A program made the position numbers and the translations under genes. From Myxococcales bacterium (GTDB taxonomy: Bacteria; Myxococcota_A; UBA9160; SMWR01), in NCBI GenBank assembly GCA_022571825.1, contig JACZXC010000061.1, positions 1-10,887 on the forward strand: a stretch of 10,887 bases of DNA. Reading direction: 5' to 3'. The notes beneath the pieces are model-generated. The model saw only the letters and a list, made by a program, of their open reading frames with translations, had not been told where the DNA came from and ran no database searches. Positions 1 to 7,105 of the stretch are shown one piece after another. Within the stretch, counting starts at the first letter, position 1. Every line of letters begins with the position of its first letter.

Positions 1-55
1 GGAAAATAAAAAATGAAATTATTTTGGAAAAAATCAAACTGAAGAGAAAAGGGAG

Positions 56-385
56 TTGCCTACAAATAATCCTATGATTGATGTAAAAATGGAATCAATA
101 ATAACAAAAACTGAAAAAGAAAAAATAAAGGCTAATCAGGCAATAAAGGAGCCTGCCATTGATATCAGGAAAAGGCAGTTTATCAAAGCGGGTATAATAG
201 GGTTGGCTTCTGGTATTGGATTAGCAGCTTTTTCGAAAATAGCTAGTGCACGTTACTTTTTTTCAGATGGGACAAGCCAGAGTGCTGCTGCGCTTGTGAA
301 TGTGGTTGATGATACTACGCCTCAGCTTGGTGGGGACTTGGATGCGCAGGATAATGCTATTAACAACATCGGTAACGCCGGTAGT
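56..385 (+). other. AT-rich segment: Tat-like leader plus phage-tail-like motif
   Basis: The first ~110 residues are Lys/Ile/Asn-rich and AT-rich, unlike everything downstream. Residues 38-44 (RKRQFIK) followed by a hydrophobic stretch to ~58 and an Ala-x-Ala-type end near residue 65 resemble a twin-arginine signal in the Lys-Arg variant. The next segment contains SDGTSQS and VVDDTTPQLGGDLD. From memory, the latter is a phrase common in phage tail or structural proteins and in surface proteins of marine bacteria and their phages. After residue ~106 the family resemblance stops and sulfatase sequence begins. The base composition suggests a different source genome from the rest of the window. 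The family assignment is from recall and is tentative. Confidence 0.5.
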
Positions 386-3300
386 GCCTTTGGTCTCGGT
401 CGCGGCTTCGATACGTACGACCTCGTTCCTCCCGATGACGCGCGGGAGGGAGCGGCAAGCGAGGTGGGCAAGCGGGGTCTGGCCTGGCTCGAGGAGCACC
501 GAGAAGCTCGTTGCTTCCTCTTCCTCAATTATTTCGACGCCCACAGTGACTACCGATCCATGCCTCGCTTCGAGCAGATGATGGGTGTCCGTCGCGGCCG
601 GGTCGATGGTACGACCGCACAGCTCGTCGAGGTCAAGAACGGAACGCTGTCATTCTCGCCTTCGGATGGAGAGGAGCTCGAACGGCTTTACGATGCCGGT
701 GTCCGTCAACTCGATGCAAATCTCGGGACGCTCTTTTCGCGGCTCGAAGAAGGGGGCTGGTTCCGCGACAGCCTGGTGATCGTGACATCCGACCACGGCG
801 AGGCGCTTCACCGGCGCACGGGTCATTGGCCCAACCCGGTGGCCCCCGTCGGTCGCCTGCTGTGGATGGCGGAACACGCTCCGGAAGCCCTGTCCAGGGC
901 ATCGGCTCACCTCAGCTTGAGCGACTGGCTCGCGTATCGGCTCTGCGGTGAGATCGCCACCGAGCCGTCCCAGGCCTGCGAGACCCTGCTCTTCGACCTG
1001 GAGACCCGCGACTGGGCCTGGGACTGGATCGACCGGCTCGATCTACCCCGCGCGGTGTTCCCCGCGGTTCGCGCGGCCGGTACCCGTCTGGGCGCGATCA
1101 CGGACCCGGCCGCGACGAGCCTGGGACTGCGTGCGGGTACGCCGGTGGCGGTGGGGGGCGCGGACACGCAGTGCGGGCTCCTGGGCGCCGGCGCGATCCG
1201 ACCGGGCCAGGTGGGCGTGGTTCTGGGAACGACGGCTCCGCTGCAGCAGGTCCTCGACCGGCCCATCGCCGACCCCGAGGCTCGGCTCTGGGGCGTCCAT
1301 CACGTCGTCCCCGGCTTGTGGGCCCTCGAGAGCAACGCCGGCGGACTGGGGGAAGCGCTCGAGTGGATCGCCGGCGTTTTGTACGCGGACGTAGACCACC
1401 CCGTGCTCCATCTCCTGGCCGAGGCGGCCGAGTCCGAGCCGGGGGCCGCGGGCGTGGTGTCCACCGTGGGCGCCGAAGTCATGAATGCCCGCCAGTTTGG
1501 TCTCCCCTTTGGAAACCTGACCCTTTCCCCGATGACGGCTCCCCGGGATCCCCGTCGTCGCCGCCACGTGGCGCGTGCGGTGTGTGAAGGGTTGGCCTTC
1601 GCCCTGCGCGCCAACCTCGAGCAGCTGCTGGCCGCCAGTGGCCTCGAAGCTCCCAGCCTTCGCGTGAGCGGCGGCCTGTCGCGCAGCCGGTTCTTTACCC
1701 AGCTGCTGAGCGACGTGACGCAACGGCCGGTAGAGGTGGCCGCCGCCGAGAGCAGCGCGCTGGGCGCGGCCATCTGCGGGGGGGTGGGAGCCGGGTTGTT
1801 CCGCGATCTCGAGCAAGCCGCGGGCAAGCTCGTCCGCCTGGAGCGGCGACAGACTCCCGACTCGAAACGTGGGCGGGTGTATGAAGAACTCTACACGGGT
1901 TGGGACAGCCTGCGCAGAGCCCGGCGCGAGACCGACGCCGCGGCCGCGGGTCTCGTGATTCGCGGACTGGCCGCCGCGTCTCCTTCTGCCGCAGCCTCGA
2001 AGGCGTCGACGTTCCGGCCGCGGATCCTGGTCACGGCCGACCTGGATGAGGCCAGCCTCGAGGCCCTCGGCGCGATCGGCGAGGTGCGTTACGAGAGCTA
2101 TCGAAAAGCCCTACGCATGCTCACGGGACCGACCCTGGTCGAGGCGCTCGAAGGCGTCCATGTCTTCATTACAGAGATCGACGTGGTGGATGCCGCGGCT
2201 GTGGTCAAGGCAAACGACCTGCGCGTGATCGGCGTGTGCCGGGGAGATGCCGTCAACGTCGACCTCGAGGCCTGTACCGAGCTGGGAATCCCCGTGCTCA
2301 ACACCCCCGGACGCAACGCCGACGCCGTCGCCGACCTGACCGTGGCGTTCCTTTTGATGCTCGCCCGCAAGCTCCCCGCCGCAACCGCGTTCCTGAGCCA
2401 GCCGGGAGGCGAGGCGGGCGACATGGGCCGGATGGGCCGCGCGTTCAACCAGCTGCGGGGAAACGAGCTGTGGCGCAAGACGGTGGGACTGGTGGGACTG
2501 GGAGCGGTGGGGCGCAAAGTGCTCGAGCGCCTGCGTCCCTTCGGTGCCCGCTGCCTCGTCGCCGATCCATTTCTCGAACCCGATTCCGTGCGACGAGCCG
2601 GAGCGGAACCCGCCTCCCTGGACGAACTGCTCGCCGAATGCGACTTCGTTTCCCTGCATGCCGCCCTCACGGATTCCTCTCGGAGCCTGATCGGAGCTCG
2701 CGAGCTGGCCCTGATGCGACCGGGGAGCCGGCTGGTCAACACCGCACGGGCCGCTCTGGTGGACGAGGACGCGCTGGTAGAGTCGCTGGCCAGCGGACAT
2801 CTGGGCGGTGCCGCCCTCGACGTCTTCGCGGTCGAGCCGCCGGGGGCCGATCATCCACTCCTGGCCATGCCCAACGTGATCGCAACGCCCCACGTCGGTG
2901 GCAACACCGTTGAAGTGGCCGCCCATCAGGGCGCGATCCTCGCGCAGGATCTGCAACGCCTGAGCCGCGGCGAGATGCCGAGGCAGCTGCTAAACCCCGA
3001 GGCCCTGGACGCCTTCGACTGGTCCCGGCCGCGCCGGTTGCCCGAGGCCGACGTGGCCGAGCGCCTGGGTCGCGGTCCGGCTCCGGCCGTTTCCGATCTG
3101 CAGCGGGATCGAACAGCCCAGGGGCGGCCCCCGTCGAGGTCCGCCGCCTCCCGCCAACCCGCATCGCGCAACGCTTCCACCGCGGAGGAACACGAGATCG
3201 TGGAGATACGAGAAAAGATGCGGCGAATCCTGGATGCCTTCGTCGAGGGCATCCTGGACGACGACCGCCTGCGGGCCTTCGCAAAGACCGGGCAGGACGT

Positions 3301-4282
3301 CACCCTGCACTTCACATTGTCGGATCTCGGGCTCGAGCTCCATTTTGGATTCGACGGCGACGCGGTCTACGGCGCCGTGGAAGCGCCGGTCGGCGCGACC
3401 GCGGTGCAGCTCAAGATGAAGGCCGACCTCTTCGACGGCATGTTCACCGGGCGAAGCAACGCCATGCAGGCCGCCATGGACGGCGAGCTCTCGTTCAGCG
3501 GCGATACCGCCAAGGCCATGACGCTCACCCACATCCAGCGCGACCTGAATCGGCTCTACCGAAAAGCGCGGGAGACGGTCGGCGACCCGGGCGACCTGGC
3601 TTCGATCCCCGATCCCCGCGGCGACGCCTCCCCTCCGCCGAAACCGGCAGCACGGGACGTCCGCCGCGACCTGATCGAGGTCGTCGGCGAGCTGTATTCG
3701 GCGCAGCTCATCACCGCGACCGGCGGCAATGTGAGTGTCCGATCCGGTCAGCCCGGGGAAGCCTGGATCACCCCCAGTCAGCTGTTCAAGGGAGACCTGA
3801 CTCCCGAGATCCTGGTGAGGATCGACATGGACGGCCGCGCCGTCGACGAGGGCGCCCGCTCTCCGTCGAGCGAGTCCCTCATGCACACCGCCGTGTTGAA
3901 GGCACGGCCCGAAGTCCAGGCGGTGATCCACTGCCACGCTGCTCACGCCACGATTCTCGCCAATACGGGTCTTCCCTTCCTGCCGATCTCCACCGAAGCG
4001 GCCTTCTTCGTCGACATCGGTCGCATCCCCTTCGTGATGCCCGGGACCCAGGAGCTCGCCGATGCCGTGGTCGAGGCGATGGGAGCCGGTTGGGCGGTCC
4101 TGATGCAGAACCACGGGCTTCTGGTGGCCGGGCGCTCCCTGCGCCGCGCCGCGGACATGTGTGAAATCATCGAACGAACCGCCCAGGTCATCATCGGCTG
4201 CTACTCGGTGGGGAAGGAGCCGCCCACGCTGCCCGACGAGACCGTGAAGATGCTCTCCAAGTACGCCGATCTCATGGCGTAG
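56..4282 (+). CDS. Composite 1408-aa ORF: leader / sulfatase fragment / FGGY kinase / D-2-hydroxyacid dehydrogenase / SCP2 / class II aldolase
   Basis: One uninterrupted frame joins pieces of at least six families. Residues ~35-65 are a Tat-like leader and ~70-106 a phage-tail-like segment. Residues ~111-251 are an internal piece of a sulfatase. Residues ~252-622 are an FGGY kinase without its first ~120 residues, ~653-990 a D-2-hydroxyacid dehydrogenase, ~1047-1172 an SCP2-like domain, and ~1202-1402 a class II aldolase. The TTG at 56 sits directly on the purine-rich GGGAG, which is too close for a normal ribosome site. An ATG at 89 is a poor alternative, and an ATG at 13 reaches this frame only by a one-base shift. 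GC rises from about 38% (1-360) to about 61% (~386-808) to about 70% afterwards. I read the first two joins as assembly or recombination breakpoints, so the protein as drawn probably does not exist. The part after ~809 looks like a real fusion enzyme. Confidence 0.6.
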   Translation: MPTNNPMIDVKMESIITKTEKEKIKANQAIKEPAIDIRKRQFIKAGIIGLASGIGLAAFSKIASARYFFSDGTSQSAAALVNVVDDTTPQLGGDLDAQDNAINNIGNAGSAFGLGRGFDTYDLVPPDDAREGAASEVGKRGLAWLEEHREARCFLFLNYFDAHSDYRSMPRFEQMMGVRRGRVDGTTAQLVEVKNGTLSFSPSDGEELERLYDAGVRQLDANLGTLFSRLEEGGWFRDSLVIVTSDHGEALHRRTGHWPNPVAPVGRLLWMAEHAPEALSRASAHLSLSDWLAYRLCGEIATEPSQACETLLFDLETRDWAWDWIDRLDLPRAVFPAVRAAGTRLGAITDPAATSLGLRAGTPVAVGGADTQCGLLGAGAIRPGQVGVVLGTTAPLQQVLDRPIADPEARLWGVHHVVPGLWALESNAGGLGEALEWIAGVLYADVDHPVLHLLAEAAESEPGAAGVVSTVGAEVMNARQFGLPFGNLTLSPMTAPRDPRRRRHVARAVCEGLAFALRANLEQLLAASGLEAPSLRVSGGLSRSRFFTQLLSDVTQRPVEVAAAESSALGAAICGGVGAGLFRDLEQAAGKLVRLERRQTPDSKRGRVYEELYTGWDSLRRARRETDAAAAGLVIRGLAAASPSAAASKASTFRPRILVTADLDEASLEALGAIGEVRYESYRKALRMLTGPTLVEALEGVHVFITEIDVVDAAAVVKANDLRVIGVCRGDAVNVDLEACTELGIPVLNTPGRNADAVADLTVAFLLMLARKLPAATAFLSQPGGEAGDMGRMGRAFNQLRGNELWRKTVGLVGLGAVGRKVLERLRPFGARCLVADPFLEPDSVRRAGAEPASLDELLAECDFVSLHAALTDSSRSLIGARELALMRPGSRLVNTARAALVDEDALVESLASGHLGGAALDVFAVEPPGADHPLLAMPNVIATPHVGGNTVEVAAHQGAILAQDLQRLSRGEMPRQLLNPEALDAFDWSRPRRLPEADVAERLGRGPAPAVSDLQRDRTAQGRPPSRSAASRQPASRNASTAEEHEIVEIREKMRRILDAFVEGILDDDRLRAFAKTGQDVTLHFTLSDLGLELHFGFDGDAVYGAVEAPVGATAVQLKMKADLFDGMFTGRSNAMQAAMDGELSFSGDTAKAMTLTHIQRDLNRLYRKARETVGDPGDLASIPDPRGDASPPPKPAARDVRRDLIEVVGELYSAQLITATGGNVSVRSGQPGEAWITPSQLFKGDLTPEILVRIDMDGRAVDEGARSPSSESLMHTAVLKARPEVQAVIHCHAAHATILANTGLPFLPISTEAAFFVDIGRIPFVMPGTQELADAVVEAMGAGWAVLMQNHGLLVAGRSLRRAADMCEIIERTAQVIIGCYSVGKEPPTLPDETVKMLSKYADLMA
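386..808 (+). pseudogene. Internal fragment of a type I sulfatase
   Basis: Residues ~111-251 of the long frame read as the middle to C-terminal half of an alkaline-phosphatase-fold sulfatase. GLGRGFDTYD is the usual post-catalytic landmark. FLFLNYFDAHSDY contains the H/D-rich strand. LDANLGTLFSRLEEGGWFRDSLVIVTSDHGEAL carries the Asp-His metal ligands; it is cut immediately after this point. The N-terminal half with the Cys/Ser-x-Pro-x-Arg formylglycine site is absent, and so is the C-terminal lid. The piece therefore cannot be an active sulfatase. It has an intermediate GC content (~61% by hand count) between the AT-rich leader and the ~70% kinase, consistent with a third source or a short bridging contig. 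Confidence 0.65.
809..1921 (+). other. FGGY-family carbohydrate kinase domain, N-terminally truncated
   Basis: FGGY kinases phosphorylate sugars, polyols or related compounds with ATP. Residues ~252-622 of the long frame show the later part of domain I (RTGHWPNPVAPVGRLLW, then LSLSDWLAYRLCGE). A GTPVAVGGADTQ motif carries the putative catalytic Asp370, followed by the phosphate-binding GVVLGTTAPL. The C-terminal adenosine site LRVSGGLSRSRFFTQLLSD continues to VAAAESSALGAAICGG. About 365 of the usual ~490 residues are present. The first ~120, including the ATP-binding DxGTxxxK strand, are missing and replaced by sulfatase sequence. As assembled the domain should be inactive. The substrate cannot be assigned; LsrK-, xylulokinase- and erythritol-kinase-like enzymes all fit this family. 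Confidence 0.8.
2012..3025 (+). other. D-2-hydroxyacid dehydrogenase domain (PGDH-like, NAD-binding)
   Basis: Residues ~653-990 match the D-isomer-specific 2-hydroxyacid dehydrogenase family (SerA/glyoxylate reductase type), which interconverts 2-keto and D-2-hydroxy acids with NAD(P). The substrate-domain landmark LGIPVLNTPGRNADAVADLTV is followed by the Rossmann loop GLVGLGAVGRKV (811-822). The family's catalytic triad is all visible: Arg898 in NTARAALVDE, Glu927 in DVFAVEPPG and His946 in ATPHVGGNT. Asp837 after the second beta-strand (VADPFL) suggests NAD rather than NADP preference. The domain is complete, at ~338 residues, and lacks an ACT regulatory tail. An Ala/Ser-rich linker (~637-652) joins it to the kinase, and a long charged, Arg/Pro-rich linker (~990-1047) follows it. 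There is no start codon with a ribosome site at its beginning, so it is translated as part of the fusion. Confidence 0.85.
3194..3571 (+). other. SCP2-like (sterol carrier protein 2) domain
   Basis: Residues ~1047-1172 form a compact alpha/beta unit. A helical start (EIREKMRRILDAFVEG) is followed by alternating strands (VTLHFTLSDLGLELHFGFDG). The typical SCP2 ending comes next: LKMKADLFDGMFTGRSNAMQ, then a GELSFSGDTAKAM turn and a final helix. In Pfam SCP2 domains (PF02036) this fold makes a hydrophobic ligand pocket, often fused to enzymes of lipid or steroid metabolism. Here it sits between a dehydrogenase and an aldolase, with Pro/Arg-rich linkers on each side. I infer either a hydrophobic-ligand or coenzyme-related role, or a structural one. 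The assignment rests on pattern recognition without a profile search. Confidence 0.6.
3659..4282 (+). other. Class II aldolase/adducin domain
   Basis: The C-terminal ~205 residues match zinc-dependent class II aldolases (fuculose-1-phosphate, rhamnulose-1-phosphate and ribulose-5-phosphate-epimerase type), which cleave or epimerise phosphorylated sugars. Visible elements, in order, are the phosphate-binding TGGNVSVR (1222-1229), the SSES segment with the candidate catalytic Glu1273, the zinc ligands of IHCHAAH (His1292, His1294), and the third ligand in QNHGLLVAG (His1353). The domain is full length and intact, so it is predicted to be active. Being fused to a kinase and a dehydrogenase suggests successive steps on one sugar or sugar-acid substrate. 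The substrate itself cannot be read from the sequence. The frame ends with TAG at 4280-4282. Confidence 0.85.
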
Positions 4283-4641
4283 ACCCAGCCTGGCCGGACC
4301 GGTCTCAACCGTCAATCCCCGCGGGGACGAGCCCGCCTCGTGGAAACCCAAGCCCACGCCCCGGCAGCACCCGCGGCCAAACCGCCTGCCGACGAAGGCG
4401 GGGCCGGGGTCGTCGAGCGCTCGCAGCCTGCCGGCCCTCACGTTGACCCGCGGGTGCGCCAACGTAGTCGGGCCCATCCTCAAAGCCATGCGCAAGCCGG
4501 GCGGCGACTTCTCATCACCGCAGGGTCACCGTGATGTGCCCAGGGTGCGAGCTGCGTAAACAGGTTTTCGTTCCCCTTCGGCGCCCTGCGCGGCGGCTCC
4601 GCCCGTGATATAGACGAGCCGGTTTTCGCACGGAGTCGGGG
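4283..4641. other. 359-base intergenic stretch without a convincing gene
   Basis: Between the aldolase stop and the glycosyltransferase start I see no recognisable protein or RNA gene. A 64-codon frame at 4340-4534 is Ala/Pro/Gly-rich, starts at GTG without a ribosome site, and resembles no family. Small palindromes follow the upstream stop: GACCGGTC at 4297-4304, CCCCGCGGGG at 4317-4326, and ACGAG/CTCGT around a 5-base loop at 4327-4341. These could end transcription only weakly, as there is no T-run. The octamer GGTTTTCG occurs at 4563-4570 and again at 4621-4628. A GC-rich block at 4574-4605 contains an 11-mer whose reverse complement reappears at 8632-8642. Confidence 0.5.
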
Positions 4642-6081
4642 ATGAGCCGCCTGGGAAGAGGCGCGCTGGTGCTGCTGGCCATTGCCGTTCTCGGCGGCGG
4701 CCTTCGCTGGGCCGCCATGCGAACCCTGACACCCCACAGTTGGGTCGGCGACGAGGTCTACTATGTGTGGGTCGCGGCGAATATCGCAAACGACAATGGA
4801 CACCTCTACGACGGGGCGACCTCCTTGTACTCGGTCGCACTGCGGCCCCCCGCCTATTCCTGGCTGCTGTCCCGGTTTATCGACACGAAGGCGCCGGAGC
4901 TGCGATCCAACCTGCAAGACTCAGTAAGACCGCTGCTCCTCTTCCAACTCACCCTGGGCATAATCCTCATTCTCACCACTGCTGCACTCGGTCACGCCCT
5001 GTTCGGCCCCCGGGTCGGGCTCCTGGCGGCTCTCGGGGTAGCCGTCTATCCCACCTTGATTGCCCACAGCCACTACTTCTGGTCCGAAACCCTCTTCTCG
5101 GTGCTGGTGACCGGGGCACTCACCGGCATCGTCCGCGGCGAGCGCAATCCGAGTCCCTTCCTCGCCGCGGGCACGGGCCTCGTATTTGGCGTCGCGGCCC
5201 TCACCCGCGAGATCGCGCTGCCGATCGCCGCCGCCTCGTCGCTGTGGTGGCTGGCGCGCGCGGATCTCCCCGACCGTCGCGCGACCCTGGCGCGCGCCGG
5301 CTTGCTTCTGGCCTGCGCAACCCTGGTGGTTCTTCCCTGGACGATTCGCAATCGGAGCGCCCTGGACCGCTGGATTCCCGTGGCGACGATCGGTTGGTTC
5401 GCCGCCGCCGAGGGAAACGCGCTCGACCCCGACGACTGGCTGCACTCGGACCGGCGGCGAATGGAATTCAAGAACCTCTATCTCCGCCGCGGCGGCGAGA
5501 TCGAGCGAATGGACTACGCCAGAAAGCAGACGCTGGCCGCGATCCGCGCAGAGCAACCGACCTGGATCTTCAAGAAGGCGATACGGAATCTCGCGCTGCT
5601 GCTGCGCCCGGATTCGGTGCTCTTTCAGAAGTTGAAGGCCCAGTCCTATCGCAACGTGTCGCTCGGGGTCGTCCGATCGCTGATGACCGCAGCGATCCTC
5701 TCCTATGTCTTGGTCTTCGTCGCATGTGTGTTGGGCGTCGCCCTGGCCCGCGAGCGGGGAAGGCGTCTGCTGCTTCTCCTGGTTTTCGCGACGGTCGGTG
5801 CGGTTCATCTGGTGGCGAACTCGACGGTGCGCTTCCGCATGCCTTGGATGCCCCTGGCGATCGTGTACGCGAGCTATGCGGTCCTGAGCGCGCGGTCCGC
5901 TCGGCGGAGTCTCACGAGAACGAGCCTCGCCGCGTCGGCCGCAGTCTGGGTCTTCTTCTTCGGCGTCTGCGTGCCACACTTCCGCCACGAGGCCCAAGAG
6001 CTTTGGCTCCACGGGGTGAGTCCGGAATCGGCGAAGGCTCCCACCGCCAGTGGACAACGGGAGCGGACCCGCGCACCCTAG
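4642..6081 (+). CDS. GT39/ArnT-like membrane glycosyltransferase (GT-C fold)
   Basis: A 479-residue polytopic membrane protein with about ten hydrophobic segments (roughly 8-27, 98-120, 125-143, 150-165, 174-200, 216-234, 343-372, 377-397, 402-418, 430-450). The first periplasmic loop carries GDEVYY (Gly36-Asp37-Glu38), the acidic catalytic motif of GT-C enzymes, and RPPAYSWLL (68-76). LTRE (187-190) and LPWTIRN (231-237) are also characteristic of the dolichyl-phosphate-mannose-protein mannosyltransferase/ArnT group. Such enzymes move a sugar from a lipid-phosphate carrier to a lipid or protein in the periplasm. The acceptor here is unknown. The ATG at 4642 is preceded by GGAG at 4632-4635 with good spacing. 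A short Arg/Ser-rich tail ends the protein. The CDF gene begins seven bases after its stop, so the two are probably co-transcribed. Confidence 0.8.
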   Translation: MSRLGRGALVLLAIAVLGGGLRWAAMRTLTPHSWVGDEVYYVWVAANIANDNGHLYDGATSLYSVALRPPAYSWLLSRFIDTKAPELRSNLQDSVRPLLLFQLTLGIILILTTAALGHALFGPRVGLLAALGVAVYPTLIAHSHYFWSETLFSVLVTGALTGIVRGERNPSPFLAAGTGLVFGVAALTREIALPIAAASSLWWLARADLPDRRATLARAGLLLACATLVVLPWTIRNRSALDRWIPVATIGWFAAAEGNALDPDDWLHSDRRRMEFKNLYLRRGGEIERMDYARKQTLAAIRAEQPTWIFKKAIRNLALLLRPDSVLFQKLKAQSYRNVSLGVVRSLMTAAILSYVLVFVACVLGVALARERGRRLLLLLVFATVGAVHLVANSTVRFRMPWMPLAIVYASYAVLSARSARRSLTRTSLAASAAVWVFFFGVCVPHFRHEAQELWLHGVSPESAKAPTASGQRERTRAP

Positions 6082-6088
6082 CCGGCCC

Positions 6089-6991
6089 ATGCACGATCAC
6101 GGCGCAAACCCGCGCTCGCGGTCCGGAGTCGACCAGCGACGGCTCCTCATCGCCCTGGTGCTCGCGGCCACCTACATGCTGGCCGAGATCGCCGGCGGCT
6201 GGCTGACGGGATCCCTGGCCTTGCTGGCGGATGCCGGCCACATGTTCTCGGATGTGGTGGCCCTCGCGATGAGCCTGGTGGCCCTTCGGATCGCGCAGCG
6301 CCCGGCGACGCCGGCCCGGACCTACGGTTACTACCGCACCGAGATCTTGGCGGCGTTGATCCACGGAGTGCTGCTCGTGTGTGTGTCCGCGGGCATCATC
6401 TACGAGGCCACCGAGCGACTCGCAGCCCCCACGGCGGTGCTGGGCGGTCCGATGCTCGCGGTGGCGGCAGGCGGCCTGCTGGTGAATCTGATCGGGCTCA
6501 AGATCCTCAGCGAGGGTCGGCACGAGAGTCTCAACGTCCGTGGCGCCTGGCTCCACGTGTTGAGCGACGCGCTGGGTAGTGTCGGCGCCATGATAGCCGG
6601 CGCGCTGATCTGGGGATTTGGGTGGGCCTGGGCGGATCCGGCGGCATCCCTGCTGATCGGCGGGCTGATCATCTACTCGTCGTGGTCGTTGATCCGCGAG
6701 GCGGTGTCCGTCCTGATGGAAGGGGCTCCCGCGCACATCGACGTCGAGGAGATCCAACGGTCGCTACTTGCGCTGGCCGGGGTCGAGACGGTCCACGACC
6801 TCCACGTCTGGACGATTGCCAGCGGCATGATCTCCCTGACGGGCCACGTCGTGATCCAGGAGGGCCAGAGCCCTTCGGAGCTGCTCCGGACGGTTTCCGA
6901 TCTGGTGGCCGATCGCTTCCAGATCGAGCACGCCACCATCCAGATCGAGCCGATGGGCTTCGACGAGCCCGAGGGAGAGTGCTTCCCGTAG
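6089..6991 (+). CDS. CDF-family cation efflux protein (CzcD/ZitB-like)
   Basis: A 300-residue cation diffusion facilitator, an inner-membrane exporter of Zn2+ (or Cd2+/Co2+) exchanged for protons. It has six hydrophobic segments. The membrane metal site is complete: Asp48 and His51-x3-Asp55 in LADAGHMFSD, and His156-x3-Asp160 in LHVLSDALG. The cytoplasmic C-terminal domain has the expected histidines (236 and 239 in HDLHVW, 253, 281). The TM4-TM5 loop is short and not His-rich. I start at ATG 6089 because the protein then begins MHDHG, as in many relatives. A GTG at 6050 would overlap the preceding gene by 32 bases and add a non-homologous stretch. There is no clear ribosome site at 6089, so translational coupling to the upstream gene is likely. 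The two-His/Asp pairing favours Zn/Cd over Fe/Mn, but this is an inference. Confidence 0.93.
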   Translation: MHDHGANPRSRSGVDQRRLLIALVLAATYMLAEIAGGWLTGSLALLADAGHMFSDVVALAMSLVALRIAQRPATPARTYGYYRTEILAALIHGVLLVCVSAGIIYEATERLAAPTAVLGGPMLAVAAGGLLVNLIGLKILSEGRHESLNVRGAWLHVLSDALGSVGAMIAGALIWGFGWAWADPAASLLIGGLIIYSSWSLIREAVSVLMEGAPAHIDVEEIQRSLLALAGVETVHDLHVWTIASGMISLTGHVVIQEGQSPSELLRTVSDLVADRFQIEHATIQIEPMGFDEPEGECFP

Positions 6992-7020
6992 AGTTCGACT
7001 TGGGACTTGCTTTGCCGACC

Positions 7021-7052
7021 TCGCTCGGCTCGTCCCGGCTGCGCGCCCTTCG
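7021..7052 (-). repeat. Dispersed intergenic repeat, copy 1 (inverted)
   Basis: Read on the minus strand, this contains CGAAGGGCG, then 14 bases, then GCCGAGCGA. The same two 9-mers, 15 bases apart, occur on the plus strand at 8563-8595. The two copies flank pyk in opposite orientation. The middle segments are not alike, so this may be a small REP-like or structured intergenic element or only a GC-driven coincidence. Confidence 0.35.
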
Positions 7053-7090
7053 GGCTTGCTGAACGTCTCCAGATCTTCAACCATCCGCCC

Positions 7091-7105
7091 GAAGGAGCGG
7101 GCGTG
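7091..7105 (+). promoter_or_regulatory. Ribosome binding site fixing the pyk GTG start
   Basis: GAAGGAG at 7091-7097 lies five bases before GTG 7103. This decides between that start and the upstream in-frame start at 7007, which has no such site. Confidence 0.8.

Noticed and set aside
2990..4495. 501-codon open frame on the minus strand
   Set aside because: It lies antisense to the dehydrogenase end, SCP2 and aldolase domains with intact motifs. Long antisense frames are expected at ~70% GC.
4340..4534. Small 64-codon gene in the intergenic gap
   Set aside because: Low-complexity Ala/Pro/Gly composition, GTG start without a ribosome site, and no family resemblance.
6050..6088. GTG start of the CDF gene overlapping the glycosyltransferase
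   Set aside because: The 13 added residues are just the shifted end of the upstream gene; ATG 6089 gives the usual MHDHG beginning.
4921..6090. 389-codon minus-strand frame
   Set aside because: Antisense shadow of the glycosyltransferase with no recognisable domain.
4740..6206. 488-codon plus-strand frame overlapping the glycosyltransferase
   Set aside because: Arg/Gly/Pro-rich shadow frame of a gene with clear membrane segments and family motifs.
7007..7102. Longer N-terminus of pyruvate kinase from 7007
   Set aside because: The extra 32 residues match no pyruvate kinase, and a strong ribosome site points to GTG 7103.
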